DNA of 5,309 nucleotides, taken from an uncultured Collinsella sp. (lineage in GTDB: Bacteria > Actinomycetota > Coriobacteriia > Coriobacteriales > Coriobacteriaceae). Where the stretch lies: positions 1 through 5,309 of the forward strand of contig CABUPH010000030.1 in NCBI GenBank assembly GCA_902493375.1. The letters run 5' to 3'. The notes under the pieces are model-generated. The model ran no database searches and had not been told where the DNA came from. It was given only the letters and a program-made list of their open reading frames with translations. Shown here piece after piece: positions 1 through 5,227 of this stretch. The number at the start of each line of letters is the position of its first letter. The stretch's first letter is position 1. The position numbers were made by a program, and so were the translations under genes.

Positions 1-3
1 CCC

Positions 4-47
4 CGCCTTTCAACCTCAACCTTCAAGTTGACCTTGAGGCGATTTTT
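4..47 (+). terminator. Possible plus-strand terminator or regulator-binding dyad at the left edge
   Basis: CGCCT (4-8) pairs with AGGCG (37-41), CAA (11-13) with TTG (34-36), and CAAC (17-20) with GTTG (27-30), leaving small internal loops. The structure is followed by ATTTTT (42-47). This would suit the end of a plus-strand gene lying left of the window and converging on xerD. An alternative is a MerR-type operator, because TCAAG (23-27) and CTTGA (33-37) form a short dyad with a five-base centre. The stem is interrupted and the gene it would serve is not visible. Confidence 0.3.
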
Positions 48-131
48 GCGTCCCTTTACATGCCGTTCACATCGCCCCCAAACTCCCCCACCCAAGGCAC
101 GTGCGGCCCACCACCGCGATGCCAAGTGGCG

Positions 132-199
132 AAAAATGGGACGGGCCCCAGATTGCCCATGCGCGCAAAAGCACGCCGCGACAATCTGGGGCCCGTCCC
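132..199 (-). terminator. Rho-independent terminator of the pyrG-xerD unit with a perfect 18-bp stem
   Basis: The arm at 138-155 (GGGACGGGCCCCAGATTG) is the exact reverse complement of the arm at 182-199. The 26-base loop can itself fold: 161-166 pairs with 171-176 around AAAA, with one mismatch. Read on the minus strand, the stem ends in ATTTTT (137-132), the hallmark of an intrinsic terminator. It starts about 35 bases after the xerD stop. The plus strand has no T-run after the stem, so it should act in one direction only. The stem is longer than a normal terminator needs, so it may be a palindromic repeat element serving as a terminator. Confidence 0.8.
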
Positions 200-233
200 C
201 TTAATGGCAATAAATATGCAGGTCAGCGATGTG

Positions 234-1175
234 CTAACGATGCGCCAGCGGATGCGCCGCCAGATAGACCTCGGTCAGCTGCGTGCGATCGACATGCGTG
301 TAGACCTGCGTGGTCGATATATCGGCATGTCCCAAGATCTCCTGTAGCACACGGAGGTCTGCGCCGCCCGCAAGCATATGGGTGGCAAAGGAGTGACGCA
401 GCGTATGGGGATGGAGTCCCACCAGCCCCACCTGACGCCCATACCGCTCGCATATCGCATGCACGGCCTGGCGCGACAGGCGACGTCCGTTCTTATTTAA
501 AAAGACCGCCGAGGTCTCGGTTCCGCGGGCATGGGCCGCCAAGCGAGAGCGCCCTTCAGTTACATAGAGCGTCAGAGCTCGCGCTGCGCTTCCCACCAGC
601 GGGGACAGGCGTTCCTTTGAGCCCTTACCGCGAACGAGCACAAAACCATCGTCGATATGGATATCGCCCACATCGAGCCCCACCAACTCGCTCACACGCA
701 AACCGCATCCGTAGAGCACTTCCAAGATGGCATGGTCGCGCAAGCCCATCTCGCCCTCGGGGAAGTCTTGATCGAGCAGCGCCGAGACATCCTCCACCGA
801 TAGATACTCCGGCAAACGCTCGGCCTTTTTAGGCAGACGCAACGCCGCCGTTGGATTTTGGGCCACAGCCCCATCGCGCACCAAAAAGGCATGCAGGCCC
901 TTCACGGCCGCAAGCGCACGCTCCACCGAGGCATCGGAATAGCCCCCATCGCGACGGTCGGCGACAAAGCCCTCCACGACCTGACGAGTCACCTCTTCAA
1001 AAGACGCAATACCCGCCCGCTCCAGATAGGCGCAGTACGTCGTCAGGTCACGACGATAGGCCGCAATCGTGTTGCGCGCCAAACCCCGCTCGACCGCGAG
1101 GTAATCGAGATACTCCCCCGCCGCCACGGCGAGCGACGAGGGAGTAGCTTCGGTATGTTCCTTATTCGCCGGCAC
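234..1175 (-). CDS. xerD: Site-specific tyrosine recombinase XerD
   Basis: This is a 313-residue tyrosine recombinase of the Xer type. With XerC it would act at the chromosomal dif site to resolve chromosome dimers at division. The N-terminal SAM-like core-binding domain covers roughly residues 12-100, with the typical EYLDYLAVERGLARNTIAAY stretch. The catalytic domain follows, with all six active-site residues in order: R160 (GLRVSEL), K184 (GKGSKER), H257 and R260 (HPHTLRH), H283 (LGHADIS) and the nucleophile Y292 (TTQVYTH). I chose the GTG at 1175-1173, two bases after the pyrG stop. It gives a normal length for the family, although no well-spaced Shine-Dalgarno is visible. A second GTG at 1127 would give 297 residues. 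The tight spacing suggests cotranscription and translational coupling with pyrG. XerD rather than XerC is inferred from synteny: in Mycobacterium tuberculosis, pyrG and xerD are separated only by a NUDIX gene. The stop is TAG. Confidence 0.92.
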   Translation of the reverse strand: MPANKEHTEATPSSLAVAAGEYLDYLAVERGLARNTIAAYRRDLTTYCAYLERAGIASFEEVTRQVVEGFVADRRDGGYSDASVERALAAVKGLHAFLVRDGAVAQNPTAALRLPKKAERLPEYLSVEDVSALLDQDFPEGEMGLRDHAILEVLYGCGLRVSELVGLDVGDIHIDDGFVLVRGKGSKERLSPLVGSAARALTLYVTEGRSRLAAHARGTETSAVFLNKNGRRLSRQAVHAICERYGRQVGLVGLHPHTLRHSFATHMLAGGADLRVLQEILGHADISTTQVYTHVDRTQLTEVYLAAHPLAHR

Positions 1176-1177
1176 CC

Positions 1178-2839
1178 TTAGTCCGTAGCGAGGTTCATGG
1201 GCGTCACCTGCAGACGGTCGACACCCTCGTGCTGGCCGATCGAAGCGCGTACGAACTCGCGGAACAGCGGCTGCGGGTTGGTCGGGCGGCTCTTGAACTC
1301 GGGATGAGCCTGGGTTGCCACATACCACGGATGCACGTCGCGCGGCAGCTCGACCATCTCGACCAGGCGCTCGTCAGGCGACAGACCCGAGATAACCAAA
1401 CCGGCGTCCTCGAGCTGGTCGCGGAAGGCGTTGTTGAACTCAAAGCGGTGACGGTGACGCTCGTAGACGAGTTCCTCGCCATATGCCTCGCGAGCAAGGG
1501 TATCGGCGGCGAGCTTGCACGGATAGGCGCCCAGGCGCATGGTGCCGCCCTTCTCGGTCACGTCCTCCTGCGAGCTCATCAGATCGATGACACTATACGG
1601 GCCATCCGGATCGAACTCAGAGGAGCTGGCGCCGGCAAGGCCGACGACATTGCGCGCAAATTCGCACACGGCCACCTGCATACCCAGGCAAATGCCCAGA
1701 TACGGAATCTTGTGCTCACGGGCAAACTCGGCCGCGAGGATCTTGCCCTCCAGGGCGCGCTTGCCAAAGCCGCCGGGGACCAGGATGCCCGAGGCGTCGC
1801 CCAGAACCTCGGAGACATTCTGCTCGTCGAGGCTCTCGCCGTCGACCAGCTGGACGTCCACATGGCGATCGTAGAAGACGCCCGCATGGTGCAGGGCCTC
1901 GATAACCGACAGGTACGCATCGGGCAGCTGCGTGTACTTGCCCACGACGGCGATCTTCACCTTGTCGGCGTGATGGTTGGCGTGATTCTGTTTGCGCAGG
2001 AACTCGTTCCACTCGCTCATGTCGCGCTCACGCGGGTCCAGACCCAGGCGCTCGCAAATGCGCAGGTCAAAGTCCTGCTCGGCAAGCAGCTGCGGAACAT
2101 CGTAAATGCTCGCGCAGTCCTCGTTGGTAAAGACGCAATCGGTGTCGACGTCGCAGAAGCTTGCGATCTTTCCGCGGATAGCGTCATCGATATGGTGGTC
2201 GGAGCGCAGCACGATAATATCGGGCTGGATGCCAAAGCTGCGGAGCTCCTTGACGGAATGCTGTGTGGGCTTGGTCTTGACCTCGTGGGCGGCGGCGATA
2301 TAGGGAACGAGCGACACGTGGATGTAGCAGACGTTCTCGGGGCCGGCCTCCTTGCGGTACTGACGGATGGCCTCGACAAACGGCTGGGACTCGATGTCGC
2401 CAATCGTGCCGCCCAGCTCGGTGATGACTACATCGGAGCCGGTCTGCTCCTCGATGCGGCGGAACTTGTCCTTAATGGCATTGGTGACGTGGGGAATCAC
2501 CTGCACGGTACCGCCCAAAAAGTCGCCGCGACGCTCGCGGGCGATTAGGCTTTTGTAGATGGCACCGGTCGTAAAGTTGGAATCGCGGGTCAGGTTCTCA
2601 TCAATAAAGCGCTCGTAATGACCCAGGTCCAGGTCGGACTCGTAACCATCCTCGGTAACGAAGACCTCACCATGCTGGAACGGGCTCATGGTACCGGGGT
2701 CGACGTTCAGATACGGGTCGGCCTTCTGCATCGTTACTTTGTAGCCACGCGACTTGAGCAGACGGCCCAGCGAGGCCGCGGTGATACCCTTGCCCAGGGA
2801 CGAAACCACGCCACCGGTTACGAACACATGCTTGGTCAT
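1178..2839 (-). CDS. pyrG: CTP synthase (glutamine-hydrolysing)
   Basis: This cytosolic enzyme makes CTP from UTP, ATP and glutamine, the last step of pyrimidine nucleotide synthesis. It has 553 residues, close to the family norm, and looks intact. The N-terminal synthetase domain (about 1-270) shows the P-loop-like GGVVSSLGKG (9-18), the Mg-binding residues D71 (DLDLGHYERF) and E141 (ELGGTIGDIES), and the UTP/CTP-binding KTKPTQHSVKELRS (188-201). The C-terminal class I glutamine amidotransferase domain (about 295-535) has VPGGFG (354-359), nucleophile C384 in GICLGMQ, and H512 and E514 in AHPEFKSRP. The ATG at 2839 gives the canonical start TKHVFVTGG and has AGG nine bases upstream. The TAA stop lies two bases before the xerD start. 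Transcription probably starts near 2890. I see no reiterative GGGC start or leader terminator of the Bacillus pyrG type. Confidence 0.98.
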   Translation of the reverse strand: MTKHVFVTGGVVSSLGKGITAASLGRLLKSRGYKVTMQKADPYLNVDPGTMSPFQHGEVFVTEDGYESDLDLGHYERFIDENLTRDSNFTTGAIYKSLIARERRGDFLGGTVQVIPHVTNAIKDKFRRIEEQTGSDVVITELGGTIGDIESQPFVEAIRQYRKEAGPENVCYIHVSLVPYIAAAHEVKTKPTQHSVKELRSFGIQPDIIVLRSDHHIDDAIRGKIASFCDVDTDCVFTNEDCASIYDVPQLLAEQDFDLRICERLGLDPRERDMSEWNEFLRKQNHANHHADKVKIAVVGKYTQLPDAYLSVIEALHHAGVFYDRHVDVQLVDGESLDEQNVSEVLGDASGILVPGGFGKRALEGKILAAEFAREHKIPYLGICLGMQVAVCEFARNVVGLAGASSSEFDPDGPYSVIDLMSSQEDVTEKGGTMRLGAYPCKLAADTLAREAYGEELVYERHRHRFEFNNAFRDQLEDAGLVISGLSPDERLVEMVELPRDVHPWYVATQAHPEFKSRPTNPQPLFREFVRASIGQHEGVDRLQVTPMNLATD

Positions 2840-2857
2840 ATTGAGTTACCTGCGCTT

Positions 2858-2889
2858 CCCGTAGAAGTTGTTTATCCACATCTTACGGG
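2858..2889 (-). promoter_or_regulatory. Stem-loop at the 5' end of the pyrG leader
   Basis: CCCGTA (2858-2863) and TACGGG (2884-2889) are perfect complements around a 20-base loop. Two further pairs can form after a one-base bulge. On the minus strand the structure would begin within a few bases of the predicted transcription start and end just before the weak ribosome binding site (AGG at 2851-2849). It could stabilise the transcript or affect initiation. It has no T-run, so it is not a terminator. The stem is short and may be chance. Confidence 0.4.
2872..2880 (+). promoter_or_regulatory. Consensus DnaA box TTATCCACA in the pyrG leader
   Basis: Positions 2872-2880 read TTATCCACA, an exact match to the strong DnaA-binding consensus. 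The site lies about 33 bases upstream of the pyrG start codon and inside the loop of the leader hairpin, downstream of the proposed promoter. DnaA bound here could act as a roadblock or repressor. A single 9-mer match on either strand of a 5-kb window has a chance probability of a few percent, so function is only inferred. Confidence 0.4.
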
Positions 2890-2894
2890 TCTTC

Positions 2895-2926
2895 ATTGTA
2901 ATACTCGCGCCGCGGACCGTTCGCAA
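2895..2926 (-). promoter_or_regulatory. Putative pyrG promoter
   Basis: On the minus strand a -35-like TTGCGA (2926-2921) is followed after exactly 17 bases by TATTAC (2903-2898). An overlapping TACAAT (2900-2895) is a better -10 hexamer but gives a 20-base spacer. The region sits between the upstream gene's terminator and pyrG, where a promoter is required. Transcription would start near 2888-2891, giving a leader of about 50 bases. Confidence 0.45.
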
Positions 2927-2946
2927 TTTTTCTCGCATGCGATTGC
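2921..2946. promoter_or_regulatory. Operator-like dyad overlapping the pyrG -35 region
   Basis: TCGCATGCGA (2933-2942) is a perfect 10-bp palindrome made of TCGCA and TGCGA. Another TCGCA lies at 2921-2925, overlapping the proposed -35 element. GCAAT (2923-2927) and ATTGC (2942-2946) also form a nested dyad. Three copies of one half-site next to a promoter look like a transcription factor site. No regulator can be assigned. Confidence 0.3.
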
Positions 2947-2960
2947 ATTTCTCAATCTTG

Positions 2961-2993
2961 AAACAAAACGCCGCCCAGTTTCCCAGGCGGCGT
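2961..2993 (-). terminator. Rho-independent terminator after the winged-helix gene
   Basis: ACGCCGCC (2968-2975) pairs perfectly with GGCGGCGT (2986-2993) around a 10-base loop. On the minus strand the stem runs into TTTGTTTC. It lies about 25 bases after the stop codon at 3018 and separates this gene from the pyrG transcription unit. Confidence 0.88.
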
Positions 2994-3017
2994 CGCTATG
3001 GCAAGGGTTACATGCTG

Positions 3018-3356
3018 CTATCGATCAGCAGCCTCGTCCTCAAGCATTTCTTGAACGAGCATGCCGGTACGGACGCCCTCAAGATACCACTCGCCACGTT
3101 CGGTGAGGCAAATGCCATTTGCAAGCTGACCGCCGTCGTCGCTATAACGCGAGACGACATCAATCATGCCTTCGGAATCCAAGCGATCGATTGCGGCGCG
3201 GGCACGATACGGCGAAACCCCCACGCGCTCGGCAAGCGTTTTGCGCGAGAAACCATACGGCCCGCCATTGTCTTCGGTTTGCTGGTCGATCTCCATCAAC
3301 ACCAGCACCTCGACACGCTTCATATCGTTGACACTCGCACGACCCTTGCCCGCCAT
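3018..3356 (-). CDS. Small winged-helix DNA-binding protein, probable transcriptional regulator
   Basis: This 112-residue soluble protein has no signal peptide or membrane segment. A helix-turn-helix is visible at about residues 36-60: SRKTLAERVGVSPYRARAAI, followed by DRLDSEGMIDV. A wing-like stretch (about 65-85) and the phrase LTERGEWYL (84-92) follow, as in MarR- or PadR-like winged-helix proteins. The C-terminus (about 99-112) is acidic. I chose the ATG at 3356 because GAGGAGG lies five bases upstream. A GTG at 3410 in the same frame would add 18 residues but has no properly spaced ribosome binding site. The gene stands alone between two terminators, so it is probably monocistronic. I do not recognise its exact family; its target, ligand and possible autoregulation are unknown. 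Confidence 0.8.
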   Translation of the reverse strand: MAGKGRASVNDMKRVEVLVLMEIDQQTEDNGGPYGFSRKTLAERVGVSPYRARAAIDRLDSEGMIDVVSRYSDDGGQLANGICLTERGEWYLEGVRTGMLVQEMLEDEAADR

Positions 3357-3361
3357 AGCAG

Positions 3362-3368
3362 CCTCCTC
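3362..3368 (-). promoter_or_regulatory. Ribosome binding site that sets the start of the winged-helix gene
   Basis: On the minus strand this reads GAGGAGG, a near-ideal Shine-Dalgarno, five bases before the ATG at 3356. It favours the 112-residue form over the longer GTG-started form. Confidence 0.75.
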
Positions 3369-3461
3369 AAACCGAGCACGAGCATCTAACGCGCCGTGCG
3401 CGACCGACACACCTCACGATGGCAGGTAATATCCATCATGCGGCATCCCGCTAAGGATGAA

Positions 3462-3479
3462 ACAGTTACAGTTATTGTA
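3462..3479 (-). promoter_or_regulatory. Possible -10 element with tandem hexamer upstream of the winged-helix gene
   Basis: TACAAT (3479-3474, minus) matches five of six -10 consensus bases, but I find no good -35 at the usual distance, so an activator or another sigma factor may be needed. Directly after it are two tandem copies of AACTGT on the minus strand (ACAGTT at 3462-3467 and 3468-3473 on the plus strand), at the expected start point. The leader would be about 110 bases. The element could be a regulator-binding site or chance. Confidence 0.3.
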
Positions 3480-3512
3480 TACCGCTCAAATTGTTTCTAG
3501 GCAGGTAAACGG

Positions 3513-3531
3513 CTATTTTTCGCCGAAATAG
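3513..3531. promoter_or_regulatory. Operator-like palindrome upstream of the winged-helix gene
   Basis: TTTCG (3518-3522) and CGAAA (3524-3528) form an 11-bp palindrome with a single central base. CTATTT (3513-3518) and AAATAG (3526-3531) form an overlapping dyad. The site lies about 35-55 bases upstream of the candidate -10, between the DUF1846 terminator and the regulator gene. It could be an operator for the adjacent winged-helix protein, but this is only positional inference. Confidence 0.25.
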
Positions 3532-3545
3532 GCGCTTTATTGATC

Positions 3546-3578
3546 AAAAAGCCGTACCGGGCGCTAACCCGATACGGC
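3546..3578 (-). terminator. Rho-independent terminator of the DUF1846 gene
   Basis: GCCGTA (3551-3556) pairs with TACGGC (3573-3578). After one C-A mismatch, CGGG (3558-3561) pairs with CCCG (3568-3571) around a six-base loop. On the minus strand the stem is followed directly by TTTTT (3550-3546). It lies about 35 bases after the TAA stop at 3613. Confidence 0.85.
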
Positions 3579-3612
3579 CAAAATGCAATGCAATTACCGC
3601 GGTGCTTCAAAC

Positions 3613-5094
3613 TTAGCGATGGAAGAAACCGCGGCGCTCAAACTTGGGCTCGCAGCACACGTTGATACCCAGTTTGCGCAGTACCGTCTCGTCCGTCGGC
3701 GAGATGATCACGCTAAAGAAGGCATCGCAACCGCGCAGCTGCTCCAGGCCCGAAAGGACGCGAGCGGCCGTCTCACTCGTGGCCGAGGTGATCGACAGCG
3801 CCATAAGCGTCTCGTCGGTGTGGAGGCGCGGGTTTTTGCTGCCCAGGAAATGCGTCTTGAGCTTGCTGATGGGCTCGATCGCCTCATCGCTAATGACCTC
3901 GAGCTCAAGGTCGACGCCCGAGACATGCTTGAGGGCGTTCATAATGAGCGAACTTGCGGCGCCCAGGCGCGTGGAGGTCTTACCGGTCACCACGGAGCCA
4001 TCGGGCATGACCATGGCACCCACGGGACCGCCCGTCAGCTGCTCCCTGGTGAGGGCCGCCGAGCGCGCCGGTGAGTAGTTCTTATCGATGCCGGCTTTCT
4101 TCATAATAATCTTGAGACGGTCGACTTGCTCATCGCCCACGCCGGTACGGCGCACATTTTCGACCGCGGTAAAGTAGCGGCGGACGATCTCCATCTTGGA
4201 AGCGTCGCGGCAGGCATCGTCATCGGTGATGGCAAAGCCAACCATATTGACGCCCATGTCCGTAGGGCTCTGGTAGGGGCTCTTGCCCAGGATCTTTTCC
4301 ATCAGGGCACGGACTACCGGGAAGGCCTCGACGTCGCGGTTGTAGTTGACCGTGGTCTTGTTGTAGGCCTCAAGGTGGAAGGAGTCGATGATGTTGGCGT
4401 CATCGAGGTCTGCCGTGGCGGCCTCGTAGGCAATGTTGACCGGATGCGTAAGGGGCAGATTCCAAACCGGGAAGGTCTCGAATTTGGCATAGCCGGCGGC
4501 CGTGCCATGCTTGTGCTCGTGATAGAGCTGAGACAGGCAGGTGGCAAGCTTGCCCGAGCCAGGACCGGGCGCCGTCACGACGACGAGCGGACGCGTGGTC
4601 TCGACAAACTCGTTCTTGCCGTAGCCATCGTCGGACACGATCAGATCGACATCGTGCGGATACCCCTCGATGGGATAGTGCAGCTTGGCGGGAATGCCGA
4701 GCGCGTTCAGGCGGTTGCGGAACACATCGGCAGCAGGCTGGCCAGCGTACTGGGTGATGACCACAGCCGCGACGGCAAAGCCGTTGCCGCGGAACAGGTC
4801 AACCAGGCGCAGCACATCCTCGTCATAAGTAATGCCAAGGTCACCACGAGCCTTGTTTTTCTCGATGTGGTTCGCGTTGATCGCGATGATAACCTCGACA
4901 TCGTCGGCAATGCTCTTGAGCATGCGGAACTTGCTGTCCGGTTCAAAACCCGGTAGCACGCGGCTCGCATGATAGTCATCGAACAGCTTGCCGCCAAACT
5001 CCAAATACAGCTTGCCGCCAAACTGCGAGATGCGCTCCTTAATATGAGCGGCCTGCAGCTCGATATACTTCGCGTTGTCGAAACCCTGGCGCAT
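3613..5094 (-). CDS. DUF1846 domain-containing protein
   Basis: This 493-residue cytosolic protein matches the DUF1846 family over its whole length, as remembered from homologues of about 500 residues in Gram-positive bacteria. Characteristic stretches are LYLEFGGKLFDDYHASRVLP (29-48), IAINANHIEKNKARGDLGI (70-88), VVITQYAGQPAADVFRNRL (111-129), KFETFPVWNLPLTHPVN (204-220), EAATADLDDANIIDSFHLEA (224-243), SPTDMGVNMVGFAI (276-289) and LGSKNPRLH (417-425). APGPGSGKLATC (175-186) looks like a nucleotide-binding P-loop with K182. I know of no established biochemical function and assign none. The ATG at 5094 has GGGAG six bases upstream. The gene has its own promoter and terminator, so it is probably monocistronic. 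A 17-base repeat with a 24-base period near the 5' end encodes FGGKLYLE-FGGKLFDD, which appears to be a family feature. No frameshift or truncation is seen. Confidence 0.93.
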   Translation of the reverse strand: MRQGFDNAKYIELQAAHIKERISQFGGKLYLEFGGKLFDDYHASRVLPGFEPDSKFRMLKSIADDVEVIIAINANHIEKNKARGDLGITYDEDVLRLVDLFRGNGFAVAAVVITQYAGQPAADVFRNRLNALGIPAKLHYPIEGYPHDVDLIVSDDGYGKNEFVETTRPLVVVTAPGPGSGKLATCLSQLYHEHKHGTAAGYAKFETFPVWNLPLTHPVNIAYEAATADLDDANIIDSFHLEAYNKTTVNYNRDVEAFPVVRALMEKILGKSPYQSPTDMGVNMVGFAITDDDACRDASKMEIVRRYFTAVENVRRTGVGDEQVDRLKIIMKKAGIDKNYSPARSAALTREQLTGGPVGAMVMPDGSVVTGKTSTRLGAASSLIMNALKHVSGVDLELEVISDEAIEPISKLKTHFLGSKNPRLHTDETLMALSITSATSETAARVLSGLEQLRGCDAFFSVIISPTDETVLRKLGINVCCEPKFERRGFFHR

Positions 5095-5135
5095 GTATGG
5101 CTCCCGTCCCGTTTCGTAAATTAAGTTCCTACGCG

Positions 5136-5164
5136 ATTATAACGGAGCCCGCCCTCCCCGATAA
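5136..5164 (-). promoter_or_regulatory. Putative promoter of the DUF1846 gene
   Basis: On the minus strand a perfect -10 TATAAT (5141-5136) lies 42 bases upstream of the start codon. Seventeen bases further upstream is TTATCG (5164-5159), a poor -35 with three of six consensus bases. Transcription should start near 5129, giving a leader of about 35 bases that contains the GGGAG ribosome binding site. Confidence 0.6.
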
Positions 5165-5227
5165 CCAGACCATCAACAGGCACCAACCAAACACGCCATC
5201 GATAAGTTGCGGTGAAATAGTTCCCGT

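Larger units (their letters stand above)
1..233. other. Intergenic region downstream of xerD, no supported gene
   Basis: This stretch holds two hairpin elements, annotated separately at 4-47 and 132-199, and no coding region I can support. One plus-strand frame is open from position 3 to 347, but beyond 234 it is antisense to xerD and its proline- and arginine-rich composition looks like a GC shadow. A minus-strand frame over positions 1-60 is also open and runs off the window, so a gene starting just left of the window cannot be excluded. The neighbour on the left therefore has unknown orientation. Confidence 0.6.

Noticed and set aside
101..832. 243-codon plus-strand open frame across the terminator and xerD
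   Set aside because: It is rich in Arg, Pro, His and Ala, runs antisense to xerD and crosses the long hairpin, with no ribosome binding site or domain.
1176..1328. N-terminal extension of XerD to an upstream in-frame start (364 residues)
   Set aside because: The extra 51 residues overlap the conserved end of pyrG in another frame and do not resemble the XerD N-terminus. The GTG at 1175 gives the normal length.
1229..2548. 439-codon plus-strand open frame
   Set aside because: It lies entirely antisense to pyrG, whose conserved motifs are unmistakable. Its hydrophobic A/G/L/V/D-rich translation is typical of an antisense shadow in high-GC DNA.
3357..3410. GTG-started longer form of the winged-helix gene
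   Set aside because: The strong GAGGAGG lies before the internal ATG at 3356, while the GTG at 3410 has no correctly spaced ribosome binding site.
3440..3459. Short hairpins GCGG/CCGC (3440-3443 with 3448-3451) and CATCC/GGATG (3444-3448 with 3455-3459) in the leader of the winged-helix gene
   Set aside because: The stems are only 4-5 bp, mutually exclusive and without a T-run, which is expected by chance in GC-rich DNA. I see no riboswitch core.
4126..4956. 276-codon plus-strand open frame
   Set aside because: It is antisense to the DUF1846 gene and has the same low-information composition, with no recognisable domain.
4984..5024. 17-base direct repeat with a 24-base period
   Set aside because: It is in frame inside the DUF1846 gene and encodes the FGGKL repeat that appears to be part of the family sequence, so it needs no separate explanation.
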